Shown here one piece after another: positions 51,277 to 60,065 of a stretch of 64,000 bases of DNA. Source of the stretch: DATBLE01 sp963837265 (GTDB lineage: Bacteria > Actinomycetota > Thermoleophilia > Gaiellales > Gaiellaceae). The DNA lies in the NCBI GenBank assembly GCA_963837265.1, contig CAWIMQ010000002.1:124001-188000 (forward strand), read 5' to 3'. The notes under the pieces are model-generated. The model saw only the letters and a list, made by a program, of their open reading frames with translations, ran no database searches and was not told where the DNA came from. Positions within the stretch are counted from its first letter, which is position 1. The number at the start of each line of letters is the position of its first letter. A program made the position numbers and the translations under genes.

Positions 51277-51939
51277 GTGGCGCTCGACCGCGAAGGGATC
51301 GTCCGGCGCGCCGTCCAGGAGATCCACGACGGCGACTACGTCAACCTCGGCATCGGCATGCCGACACTGGCCGCCAACTACATCCCCGTCGACATCGAGA
51401 TCGTGCTGCAGTCCGAGAACGGCATCCTCGGACTGGGGCCGTTCCCGACCGAGGAGGAGATCGACCCGGATTTGATCAACGCCGGCAAGCAGCTTGTTAG
51501 CATCGTGCGGGGCGCGTCCTTCTTCTCGTCTGCTGATTCCTTCGCGATGATCCGCGGCGGCCACGTCGACATCTCGATCCTGGGCGCGATGCAAGTCGAC
51601 CAGGAGGGATCGATCGCCAACTACATGATCCCCGGAAAGATGGTCAAGGGCATGGGCGGGGCGATGGACCTCGTAGCCGGCGCTCGCCGCGTCGTCGTCA
51701 CGATGGAACATGTCGCCCGGAACGGCGAGCACAAGATCCTCGAGCACTGCACGCTACCGCTGACGGGCAAACACTGCGTGCACCGGATCATCACCGACCT
51801 CTGCGTGTTCGACATCCTCCCCGAGGGAGCTGGGTTGGAGCTGGTCGAACTCGCGCCCGGCGTCACCGTCGAGGAAGTCGAAGCGACAACCAGCGCCGCC
51901 TTCCGCCCCGCAGCACAGCTCGCTCAGACGGCGGTCTGA
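51277..51939 (+). CDS. scoB: 3-oxoacid CoA-transferase subunit B
   Basis: A 220-residue beta subunit with the catalytic glutamate in LQSENGILGLGPFP (Glu47), preceded by YVNLGIGMPTLAANYIP. GGHVDISILGAMQVDQEGSIANYMIPGKMVKGMGGAMDLV is characteristic. GTG start at 51277. With scoA it makes the full heteromeric enzyme, cotranscribed and closely spaced. Confidence 0.94.
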   Translation: MALDREGIVRRAVQEIHDGDYVNLGIGMPTLAANYIPVDIEIVLQSENGILGLGPFPTEEEIDPDLINAGKQLVSIVRGASFFSSADSFAMIRGGHVDISILGAMQVDQEGSIANYMIPGKMVKGMGGAMDLVAGARRVVVTMEHVARNGEHKILEHCTLPLTGKHCVHRIITDLCVFDILPEGAGLELVELAPGVTVEEVEATTSAAFRPAAQLAQTAV

Positions 51940-52458
51940 GCGCCCTGCTGGACTGCGCGCCTGCCCCTGCCACCAACCGGCAAGACGCGGACTGAGCGCA
52001 GCGAGCAGCGCCCGACCGGCACGGTTCAATCCCGACCGGCATGCCGATGCAGCATGGCCAGCTGCAGCGGCCAGCATCTGGGCGGACAGCCGCGTCGTGT
52101 GCTGTAGCACCTCGGTGTTGATGCCGCCGAGCATGTTCATTACCCATGCCCGACTCGCGCAGCGGGAGTGCCGCTTGGAGTACGAAGCGAGCGTGCCACC
52201 GCGCAGCAGCGGGCTGGAAGCGGCCATCCTCCTTGTCGGCCAGCTCGAAAAGGAGCAGGAGCGCGTCTCCGAAGATCACGAACGCATGTTCGCATAGGCT
52301 ATCGCAATCGGTAGCGACAACGCCTGGCTGGTCTGACGGCCGACGCAAGTTCGGCACGGTCAGCCAGCGCGAACCGCCACGTCTTGCGCCGCCGCCTTCT
52401 GGAACGTGTCGATCGTGAAGGCTTGACCGCCCGTGAGATCGCGTGATAGAAGGCCGCT
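51940..52458. other. Intergenic stretch, possible decayed coding sequence
   Basis: There is no convincing complete gene in 519 bp. A minus frame (about 52440-51863) has a protein-like middle (PGVVATDCDSLCEHAFVIFGDALLLLFELADKEDGRF) but lacks a start with a ribosome binding site and overlaps scoB. A plus frame ends LRRRLLERVDREGLTAREIA just before the cold-shock gene. Either may be a relic. This stretch marks the change from core-like to island-like DNA. Confidence 0.4.
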
Positions 52459-52905
52459 ATGGCCGCTCGGCCATACCAGAACCACTCTGAAGCGGATCTA
52501 CTCGCCAAGAAGCGAGATTTCGAAGCCTCTCTTCGTCAAGTGCAACGAGATGAGATCGAATACATCAAGCAGGCCGGCTCCCAAGCCTACGCGCAAGGGG
52601 GCTCCCGTGATTTCGACTTTAAAAGGAAAAACTACTCTGATGGGATCAGAGACATCCTTCAGGAGCAGGCAGCCCGCCGTGCGGAGCGCTCGGCACCGCC
52701 AACAGCCACCGGGACTGTTAAGTGGTTTAACGCCGAAAAGGGTTATGGATTCATCACCCCAGACGGGGGCGGCACTGATGTCTTCGTCCACTTCAGCGCC
52801 ATCCAAGGCGCCGGTTATCGCACGCTGGCTGAGGGCACAAAGGTCCGTTTCGACATCGAGCAAGGTCAGAAGGGCCTGCAAGCTGTAAACGTGCAGTCGT
52901 CTTGA
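52459..52905 (+). CDS. Cold-shock-domain protein with N-terminal helical extension
   Basis: A 148-residue protein. Residues 84-148 are a cold-shock domain with both RNA-binding motifs, GTVKWFNAEKGYGFITP and DVFVHFSAI. Residues 1-83 add a charged helical region (SEADLLAKKRDFEASLRQVQRDEIEYIKQAGSQAYAQ) then FDFKRKNYSDGIRDILQEQAARRAER, absent from normal CspA proteins of about 67 residues. AGAAGG precedes the ATG. Codon use is less GC-biased than in upstream genes. It probably binds single-stranded RNA or DNA with an added protein contact. Confidence 0.88.
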   Translation: MAARPYQNHSEADLLAKKRDFEASLRQVQRDEIEYIKQAGSQAYAQGGSRDFDFKRKNYSDGIRDILQEQAARRAERSAPPTATGTVKWFNAEKGYGFITPDGGGTDVFVHFSAIQGAGYRTLAEGTKVRFDIEQGQKGLQAVNVQSS

Positions 52906-52943
52906 CGTTATGGCTGATCGCCGCAGACACTATCGGCTCCTGC

Positions 52944-52963
52944 GGAAATGACTGGTCATTTCC
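52944..52963 (+). terminator. Hairpin downstream of the cold-shock gene
   Basis: GGAAATGAC and GTCATTTCC form nine perfect pairs around TG, 38 bp after the stop. There is no long U-run. It probably marks the transcript end. The rest of 52964-53158 has no gene. Confidence 0.45.
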
Positions 52964-53158
52964 TGTCTAAGATCGCCAACCTGATCGAGGCCTTCCCGGT
53001 TGGTCGTCCACCCGGTTGCGGTCTTCGAGACCTTGCCGGACCGCAGCGCGCATCTCCGGAGGCAACTGCCCTAGGTGGCCGTGGCCCGAAAGACGGTGTT
53101 TGTTAGCGACTGGACAGGGCGAGGGCGTAAGCCGAAGGCTTAGGCTAGGAGGCTCGAC

Positions 53159-53311
53159 GTGGCCTGGCGGCCGTTCTGCCCTCGGTGCAAGCGCTTCTTC
53201 CCGGGAAGTGCTGTTTCGGACTACCGCTCTCCGTCGGGACAGGTGGGCTGTTGCCCCTACTGCGGATCGGCGCTTCAGATGCGTGACGAGGATCACCCTT
53301 CGCGAGGCTGA
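53159..53311 (+). CDS. Small zinc-ribbon protein
   Basis: A 50-residue protein from GTG 53159, seven bases after AGGAGG. It contains CPRC (7-10) and CPYC (32-35) with 21 residues between, plus a further Cys at 31, a zinc-ribbon arrangement. Nothing else is recognisable. It lies between the cold-shock gene and the convergent 117-residue gene. It is distinct in sequence from the zinc ribbon at 13240. Confidence 0.65.
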   Translation: MAWRPFCPRCKRFFPGSAVSDYRSPSGQVGCCPYCGSALQMRDEDHPSRG

Positions 53312-53320
53312 TTCTCGGGT

Positions 53321-53674
53321 TCAGCCGCGCGGATACTCGATCACCTCTTCGCCACCGAAGGTTCGAACTACGTCAAATAGGACAGGCAGGCCATCGCAGG
53401 CGTCCTTCACGATGCTCTCGTTCTTCACGAGCGTCGTCACGTCCGAGAGAGTCTGCGTCCGTCCTGCAACCATGTTGCCAATCGTGTCGTCCGGCATCCG
53501 GGTCCCCTGGATCGTATTCCAGGTAACTGGGTACTCCTCGAGCTTGTACCGCTTCACGAGCTCCTGTTCTTCGGAGCTGAGAATAAGGCGGTACGAGAGC
53601 GTGAAGGAGACCCCCTTGTGTCCTCCGAGCATGCCCTTGATGTCCTGTTGGCTCCGCTGAATCGCGAGTTTCAC
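53321..53674 (-). CDS. Conserved hypothetical protein
   Basis: A 117-residue protein, GTG 53674 preceded by AGGAGAGG. It begins MKLAIQRSQQDIKGMLGGHKGVSFTLSYRLILSSEEQELVKRYKLEEYPV and ends CDGLPVLFDVVRTFGGEEVIEYPRG. The ordered alternation of strand and helix and the well-kept C-terminus suggest a real folded protein. I do not recognise the family. It lies 182 bp from the OLD nuclease, in the same direction, and may belong to the same defence island. Confidence 0.75.
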   Translation of the reverse strand: MKLAIQRSQQDIKGMLGGHKGVSFTLSYRLILSSEEQELVKRYKLEEYPVTWNTIQGTRMPDDTIGNMVAGRTQTLSDVTTLVKNESIVKDACDGLPVLFDVVRTFGGEEVIEYPRG

Positions 53675-53856
53675 AGTTCCTCTCCTCTGGCTAGATGAAC
53701 ACGTCGCGCGAGGCTAACGCAGCTGCCATCGTTCTGTCTAGACCCAGCGACTGACCTATTCAGCCACTAGCCGTCCGTGAGAAGAGAGTTGATGATTCGA
53801 GCTGGGCCGGTAGGCGTTGCAGCACCGCGGCGTTCGGCTCGCCGGCGGCCCATATC

Positions 53857-55548
53857 TCACTCAGTAAGCTGACGGATCAACTTCTCAAGGTCGGCGGGTA
53901 CCTTCCCCGACGCGACATAGTGCTCCGCGATCTGACGCGCGTAGATCGGCTTGGGAGAGCCGAAGAGCTTCTTGAACGCCTCGCTGGTCTTGGCGCTCTT
54001 TATCTCCAACTGGACAGCGTTCACAGGCTGACCGGTGAGGGCCGCAACGTCACTCTCCGGGATATAGTTCTCGATCTCTCCCTTCTTAAGTACGAGGATC
54101 CCCGCCTGCCAGAGCGATTGTCGTAACTTCGTGTCGTCGCTGTCATCAATTTCATTACCTTTGCTCCTCAGGTACTTGACCAATGCTCGACAGCTCGAGC
54201 CATTGAGGAAGTCATTGTCAAGAACAGCCCGTGTCTCGATAGAAAACTCATCGAGGATACGTAGGAAGTTGACGATGTTGTCCTTGGTATGCATGACAAC
54301 GACCGAGATTTGCCCTATGTCAAAATCGCACGACTTCCTGCCTTTACCCACCATTGGTGATAACGGCGGCAGCAAGAACCGCTCTGTGTCACCCTCTACC
54401 AAAATCACTCGCCGAGCAAAGACCATTTCAGCCGTATCTCGATCGACGTAGCGCGCGAATACGGGATCCGCAAGAGTACCCGGCGACTGAAACACTATGG
54501 TCTTTCCATCCTTCTTCTCAACCCTTACGATATCGCTTGGTGGGAGGGTAGCCAGTAGCGAAGGTGAGTGCGTGGTGAGCACGATCTGCGAAGTCGGCTC
54601 ATCGGCGATCCGACGCACGAGGCCAGCGAAATGCCGCACGCCGTGTGGGTGAATGAACGCGTCCGGCTCTTCGATCAAGAGGAGCTTGATCGTACTTGTT
54701 CTAGCACGGAGAACGAGCTCGAGGATGCCGATAATGACGGCGCTCTGTGTGCCCGTGCCGAGCCTGTTCAGATTCATCTTCAGACCGTCTTCAGTTACTG
54801 GGACTTCCAGATAACGGAGAAGTTCGCTCGGGTTGTTCTCTCGTGTTAGCTGGAAGTCGATGTCGTCAACGTAGGACACGACGCGAGCACCAGCGACGAG
54901 CGAATCCTTCTGCTCTGTGAATGCCTCTTGAATCTTCTGGTTGACATCGCCTAGGAGGGTGCGTAGCTCGTCGTATTGAGACGAGCTTTCGAGGACCGCC
55001 TTCATCAGCTGGCCGTACGGTGTCCATTGTGACGCCTTCAAGTCGTCCTCGACAGTACGCTGAGTGGCAACTCGCACGGTCTGAATCAGTTTCCTGCGAC
55101 AGTCGACAGTCTTCCGGTAAACGGCAAAACCCCACAGGTCAATGTCGAGTTTAGGCTTCGTAGCGCTTGGTTCATCGGCCTCGCTTGTGTCCGCATCCTC
55201 GTCCAGATCGCCTTCGAGCGGGGGTACCGTCAAGACGAGAGTGATTGATGCATCTGTCTTCTTCGACAGGGCGCCCTGTTGCTTCTTGGTTGCAATAGGC
55301 ATCAGAGTTCGCTTGTCACTTTCGATGATGTCACCAATGGTTGCCTTGATGACGATTGGGCTGTTCGGGTCGAAGAAGTCGTCGCGCTCCGCGTGCAGCG
55401 CCCAGGGCGTCCTCGAACCCAAGACCCAGTCGAGCCCAGCGACAATATTCGACTTGCCAGCGTTATTCGAGCCAACAAGCGCGAGGTTGCGAGACGGGAC
55501 CGCGATCTCGATGGTCCCGCCGATGCTCCGGAAGTTCGTGATCTTCAA
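53857..55548 (-). CDS. OLD-family ATP-dependent nuclease (ATPase plus TOPRIM)
   Basis: A 563-residue protein. An SMC/ABC-like ATPase comes first: Walker A GSNNAGKS (26-33), signature NRLGTGTQSAVIIGILEL, Walker B KLLLIEEPDAFIHP and the His switch IVLTTHSPSLLATLP. A TOPRIM nuclease domain follows (about 375-480): VILVEGDTERFLLPPL and AVLDNDFLNG supply the metal-binding acids. OLD proteins act in phage defence or DNA repair, some with a partner helicase as in Gabija; no UvrD-like partner is visible here. The only in-frame start is TTG 55548, with AGGAGGAG about 20 bases upstream, an unusually long spacing. Confidence 0.88.
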   Translation of the reverse strand: MKITNFRSIGGTIEIAVPSRNLALVGSNNAGKSNIVAGLDWVLGSRTPWALHAERDDFFDPNSPIVIKATIGDIIESDKRTLMPIATKKQQGALSKKTDASITLVLTVPPLEGDLDEDADTSEADEPSATKPKLDIDLWGFAVYRKTVDCRRKLIQTVRVATQRTVEDDLKASQWTPYGQLMKAVLESSSQYDELRTLLGDVNQKIQEAFTEQKDSLVAGARVVSYVDDIDFQLTRENNPSELLRYLEVPVTEDGLKMNLNRLGTGTQSAVIIGILELVLRARTSTIKLLLIEEPDAFIHPHGVRHFAGLVRRIADEPTSQIVLTTHSPSLLATLPPSDIVRVEKKDGKTIVFQSPGTLADPVFARYVDRDTAEMVFARRVILVEGDTERFLLPPLSPMVGKGRKSCDFDIGQISVVVMHTKDNIVNFLRILDEFSIETRAVLDNDFLNGSSCRALVKYLRSKGNEIDDSDDTKLRQSLWQAGILVLKKGEIENYIPESDVAALTGQPVNAVQLEIKSAKTSEAFKKLFGSPKPIYARQIAEHYVASGKVPADLEKLIRQLTE

Positions 55549-55656
55549 CTGCGTTACTCTCGTATCCGACTCCTCCTGAACAGGCTTCTACTAGTCATGC
55601 CGTACTTCCCGCGTCGGCGCCGAGGTGGTACTTGATGCGAAAGCGTGAGTAGGGCA

Positions 55657-58632
55657 TCACCGCTTTTTGGCTCCGGCGATGTCTCTGTCGCGGGCTGCCT
55701 TGTCGTACGTGACAGAAAAGATCGTGTCGGACAGCCACCGCCTGAACGACTCGTTGTCGCTGAACTGCTTAAACAGTTCTGTATCGTCTTTGAGCAGTGC
55801 GTTCATCACCCGAGCGAGCGCCTTGTCGTGCTCGATACGGGCGTTCTGCTTGTCATTGTTGCGTTGAGCATTTTGATAGGCGCGATCGGCGGCGACCTTC
55901 TCTGGGATCTCTTCCGTAATGAGACGTTGCACCCGATCGGCGTCGGTCCACTCGATGTTGCCAAAATGCTCATTAAAGGCCTTGAGGATGTTTGACAGCC
56001 GCTCGAGTTCTGGCTCGGGCTTGTGGCCTCCACCTGACGTAGGCACGGGATCGATCTCGCCCTGCTCGTCAGTGAGCGCGATCTTCATTGCGGCTTGTTT
56101 CTCGACACGGTAGCTGTCCATGTCGATCGTCTCGAGGATGCCGCGTGAGAGGTCTTCTTCGACTGGTGCCGGCAGCTTCGGGATCAAGAAGTTCAGGAAG
56201 ATCGATAGCTTCTCCCAGTCGGCTTTCGAGTACGGCAAGATCGACGCCAAGAAGCTGTAGGTGCGTGAGAACGCCTTCGCCTTGCCCTTGAAGTCGACCT
56301 GACCGTCCTCGTCGAGCTCGAAGCGGTAGGTCTCGACGCAGGCGTCGAGAATCGGGTCCAGCTGCTCACGATCAGCGCTTCCGAGGTAGAGAGCCGCGAG
56401 GTCCTCGATCTGCTGCTCGTCGTAGATTTCATACGCGTCGAGGTCTGCCTTGAGATCGTGCAGCTTGTTCGGGTCTGTCTCCTCGCTGAGAACAGTCGTG
56501 CGGTAGTACGGCTTGAACGCCTTCTGAATCGTGTCTGAGTCGTTCTGGAAGTCGAGCACGGCGACGTCGTGCTTGCGCGGGTGGGCTCGGTTAAGTCGCG
56601 AGAGCGTCTGGACGGCCTTGACGCCCGATAGCGGCTTGTCGACGTACATGCTATGGAGCAGCGGTTCGTCGTAGCCGGTCTGGAACTTGTCGGCGCAGAC
56701 CAAGATCCGATAGGGGTCGTCCTGGATGTTATCGGTGATGTGACTGCTCGGAAAGCCGTTCAGCGAGGCCTCGGTGACTTGGCTACCTCTGTAGTCGTAC
56801 TCGCCTGAGAACGCAACGATCGCCCTATACGGACTTTTGCGCTGCTTCAGATATGCCTCAATGGCGTGGTAGTACTGGATCGCCCGCTCGATACCCGACG
56901 TGACCACCATCGCTCGAGCCTGGCCGCCGATCTTGTTGAGCGCGATGACGTGCTCATGGAAGTGATCGACCATGATCTCGGCCTTGAGCCGGATCGCGTG
57001 GTCGTTGCTTTCAACATAGCGGCGAAGCTTCTTGTTCGCGCGTCGCGTATCGAACTCCGGGTCCGCTTCCACCGTCTTGACGAGCCGGTAGTAGCTGCTC
57101 ACCGGCATGTAGTTCCGGAGCACGTCAAGGACAAACCCTTCTTGGATCGCCTGCTTCATCGTGTAGCTGTGGAAGGCGTCATGTTTGACGGCAGCATCTC
57201 CCTTGACGGGCTCGCCGAAGGTCTCGAGTGTCTTGTTCTTCGGAGTGGCCGTGAAGGCGTAGTAACTAGCGTTGGGCAGCATCTTCCGGGCTTCCATGAT
57301 CCGGTTGATGCGATCTTCGGGCGACTCGTCCTCTTCCGCGGCACCAGCCGCAGAGAGCGCAGTGCTCATCGCCGTGGCCGTACGACCACCCTGGCTGGAA
57401 TGAGCCTCGTCAATGATGATCGCAAACGTACGACCACGGTGGTCGGTACCGATGTCGTCGAGAATGAAGGGAAACTTCTGAACCGTCGTGATGATGATCT
57501 TCTTGCCTGACTCGATAGCGGCCCGAAGATCACCTGACTTCTCCGCGTGAGTAACCGTCGACCCGACCTGTGCAAACTGCTTGATCGTGTCACGAATCTG
57601 CTTGTCGAGAATAATCCGGTCAGTGACAACAATGATGGAGTCAAAGACCCGCTTGTCCTTGTTCTCGAGCCCGATGAGCTGGTGAGCAAGCCATGCGATC
57701 GAGTTCGACTTGCCACTGCCTGCCGAGTGCTGGATGAGGTAGCGCTTACCAGCGCCGAGCGAGGCTCCATCGGCCAGGAGCTTCCGGACGACGTCGAGCT
57801 GGTGGTAGCGCGGAAAGATCTGCTTAGAGGTCTTCCTACCCGTCTTCGGGTTCTTCTCGACGACGATCTGCGCGTAGTTCTCAAGGATCTCGGTTAGGCC
57901 GCGCGGCGACAGAACCTCCTTCCAGAGGTAGTCCGTCTTGATGCCGTCGGGGTTCGGCGGGTTGCCCGCGCCTTCCTGCCATCCCTTATCGAATGGCAGA
58001 AACCACGATGACTTGCCGGTCAAGTGAGTGCAGAACCGCACCGATTGATCATCGACCGCAAGATGGGCGACGCAGCGCCCGAACTGAAAGAGCAGCTCGC
58101 GTGGGTCGCGATCACGCTTGTACTGCTCTACCGCGTCCTCGACGGTCTGCTTAGTCAGGTTGTTCTTCAGCTCGAACGTAGCAATCGGAAGCCCGTTGAT
58201 GAAGATGCAGAGGTCGAGCGCCAGCTGAGTCTCGTCGCCGCTGTAGCGGAGCTGACGAGTGACAGTAAAGCGGTTCAGCGCGTACAGCTTGGCGGCCTCG
58301 ACATTGCCTCGCGATGGCGATCCGAAGAAAAGATCGATGTGGTGTGCGCCGTGCTTGATGCCCTGCCGAAGGACGCTAACCACTCCGTTCTTAGTGATTT
58401 CCCCTTGCAGCCGAGCAAGGAACTTCCACCGTGTTGGTGAGTCAGCATCAAGATCGAGCGCCCCAGCGAGCTCGGGCTGCGTAGCGCGAAGGAACGTCCT
58501 AAGCTGAACCAGGTCTATGCAGTAGGCGCGGTCGTAGTCTTCGGGGCTGCCGGCCGTCCAGCCGCCCGAGCCGCTCGTCATGTCGCGGACGATCAGAGAC
58601 TCTAGGCCACGCTCGCTCGTGTCGGTCGTCAT
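55657..58632 (-). CDS. hsdR: Type I restriction enzyme, restriction/translocation subunit
   Basis: A 991-residue HsdR. The N-terminal nuclease core is LALDLCIFINGLPIATFELKN (Asp140, Glu154, Lys156, a PD-(D/E)xK site). The SF2 translocase has GSGKS at 305-309 and DEAH at 408-411, and later DPYRILVCADKFQTGYDEPLLH and TLSRLNRAHPRK as motifs V and VI. The C-terminal helical region binds the HsdMS core. It overlaps hsdS by ATGA. All catalytic motifs are intact. Confidence 0.96.
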   Translation of the reverse strand: MTTDTSERGLESLIVRDMTSGSGGWTAGSPEDYDRAYCIDLVQLRTFLRATQPELAGALDLDADSPTRWKFLARLQGEITKNGVVSVLRQGIKHGAHHIDLFFGSPSRGNVEAAKLYALNRFTVTRQLRYSGDETQLALDLCIFINGLPIATFELKNNLTKQTVEDAVEQYKRDRDPRELLFQFGRCVAHLAVDDQSVRFCTHLTGKSSWFLPFDKGWQEGAGNPPNPDGIKTDYLWKEVLSPRGLTEILENYAQIVVEKNPKTGRKTSKQIFPRYHQLDVVRKLLADGASLGAGKRYLIQHSAGSGKSNSIAWLAHQLIGLENKDKRVFDSIIVVTDRIILDKQIRDTIKQFAQVGSTVTHAEKSGDLRAAIESGKKIIITTVQKFPFILDDIGTDHRGRTFAIIIDEAHSSQGGRTATAMSTALSAAGAAEEDESPEDRINRIMEARKMLPNASYYAFTATPKNKTLETFGEPVKGDAAVKHDAFHSYTMKQAIQEGFVLDVLRNYMPVSSYYRLVKTVEADPEFDTRRANKKLRRYVESNDHAIRLKAEIMVDHFHEHVIALNKIGGQARAMVVTSGIERAIQYYHAIEAYLKQRKSPYRAIVAFSGEYDYRGSQVTEASLNGFPSSHITDNIQDDPYRILVCADKFQTGYDEPLLHSMYVDKPLSGVKAVQTLSRLNRAHPRKHDVAVLDFQNDSDTIQKAFKPYYRTTVLSEETDPNKLHDLKADLDAYEIYDEQQIEDLAALYLGSADREQLDPILDACVETYRFELDEDGQVDFKGKAKAFSRTYSFLASILPYSKADWEKLSIFLNFLIPKLPAPVEEDLSRGILETIDMDSYRVEKQAAMKIALTDEQGEIDPVPTSGGGHKPEPELERLSNILKAFNEHFGNIEWTDADRVQRLITEEIPEKVAADRAYQNAQRNNDKQNARIEHDKALARVMNALLKDDTELFKQFSDNESFRRWLSDTIFSVTYDKAARDRDIAGAKKR

Positions 58633-60065
58633 ACAAGCGCCTCCTCGTCAACACTGTCCGCCTCATCCGCTTCAAGGTCGCTGTCAGGCTCGCCAAGCTC
58701 CTCGCTCTGCTCCAGCTGCTGAACGTCTGGTAGCGCGCGGGCGGCTTCCCGCACGTCAAGTTTCCCAGTAACGACAGCGGCCACGAGACTCGCGCGGTAT
58801 TCGTGCAACAATGTGATTTCACGCTGGGCTCGCTCAATCGCAGCGGTGGCAGCGGACGTCGCTTCGTCCAGGTGTTTTGCGATCTCGCTCTGTTCACGCA
58901 TCGGAGGCACCGGAAGGAGAAGCGACTTAATGGCGTAGTGTGAGAGCCCGAATCGCGTCACGCCCGTTGCTCGCACGTGGAATTGGTACGCGATTGATGG
59001 GCTCTGAAGGGCTCGCAGCAGAAAACGACTGTCGATCAAATTCGGCTTTGGGCGAAGAAGCGCCAGGTGGTACCCACACACGAGATCCTCCGCCGCGCTC
59101 TCGACGAGTGCAGGCACACCGATGTCATTCCAAAGCTCAGAATCTTTCGTAATCACCACATCGCCTCGATGAATGCGGAAACGGTCGATCTCTTCCGGCG
59201 TGGCAGTCGCTTTCATGAAGTCCATCGTGGCGCGAATGCGCTCGTGCTTGTAAACATCGACGTAGTTACAGAGTCGTACGGGCGTCTCACCCTCTCTTAC
59301 GTGCTTATCAACGTTGCTGACGTGCATCTTCACGAGACTTCTCAGCCGACGTACGTGCCAGTGGCGAGGTACGTCGCCGATACACTCGATGCCGGAGAAC
59401 CGGAGCTCTGAGCTCTTCGTCAGTCCTCTCGTGATGACATGGTCGACGACGGAGTGTTTCTGTTCTGTTAGTAGCGCAATCAGCTCCTTCTTCGCTCGGA
59501 CGTAAGCGTGGATCAATCCATCGGTGTGCTGGAGGAACTTGACGATCGCCCTTTGTTCCTCCGGTGGAGGCACAGGGAAGGGGGCGCCGAGGAAAGCGGC
59601 GTCAGTTAGCTGAAGCCTGGAAATCCAGATCCCCTTCGAGCGAACCTGCAACTCCCATTGGAACGGCCGCGACCGAACCAGTTCATGAATGTAGTTGGTG
59701 TAGTCGGCGAACGACGACCGCAGGCGGTAGACGCCGTAAGCAGAGCTAACGATGCCGTGATACTGCGAGATACCGAGGCCACGGCTCCACGCCCACAAAC
59801 TGTTGATGACCAGATCGCCCGGCCAGCAGAGCTTGTAGCCGACGTATGACTCAGCCTTGAACATCGTGACGGATGCCGTTGATCGGGGTACAACGCCGCG
59901 GTCGGCAGACACCGTAAGAAGTTCTTCTTCACCTGCCTCAGACCGAATGTCAATGCAGCGGAATAGCACTTTGCCGCGCTTGATACGCCAATGGCGAGGT
60001 ATCTTTCCGAGCCACGGCAAACCTGATTCGGCCATCGCTCCGTACTGCGATAGCTGCGGAATCAC
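58629..60065 (-). CDS. hsdS: Type I restriction enzyme, specificity subunit
   Basis: A 478-residue HsdS with two target-recognition domains (about 12-180 and 225-400). Each starts with a W-L-G-x-I-P-x-H-W-like motif (PWLGKIPRHW and CIGDVPRHWHVRRL), and each is followed by a conserved helical region (VPPPEEQRAIVKFLQHTDGLI and VPPMREQSEIAKHLDEATSAATAAIERAQREI). The two domains set the two half-sites of the target. The acidic 35-residue tail is unusual. It overlaps hsdM and hsdR by four bases each. Confidence 0.95.
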   Translation of the reverse strand: MIPQLSQYGAMAESGLPWLGKIPRHWRIKRGKVLFRCIDIRSEAGEEELLTVSADRGVVPRSTASVTMFKAESYVGYKLCWPGDLVINSLWAWSRGLGISQYHGIVSSAYGVYRLRSSFADYTNYIHELVRSRPFQWELQVRSKGIWISRLQLTDAAFLGAPFPVPPPEEQRAIVKFLQHTDGLIHAYVRAKKELIALLTEQKHSVVDHVITRGLTKSSELRFSGIECIGDVPRHWHVRRLRSLVKMHVSNVDKHVREGETPVRLCNYVDVYKHERIRATMDFMKATATPEEIDRFRIHRGDVVITKDSELWNDIGVPALVESAAEDLVCGYHLALLRPKPNLIDSRFLLRALQSPSIAYQFHVRATGVTRFGLSHYAIKSLLLPVPPMREQSEIAKHLDEATSAATAAIERAQREITLLHEYRASLVAAVVTGKLDVREAARALPDVQQLEQSEELGEPDSDLEADEADSVDEEALV

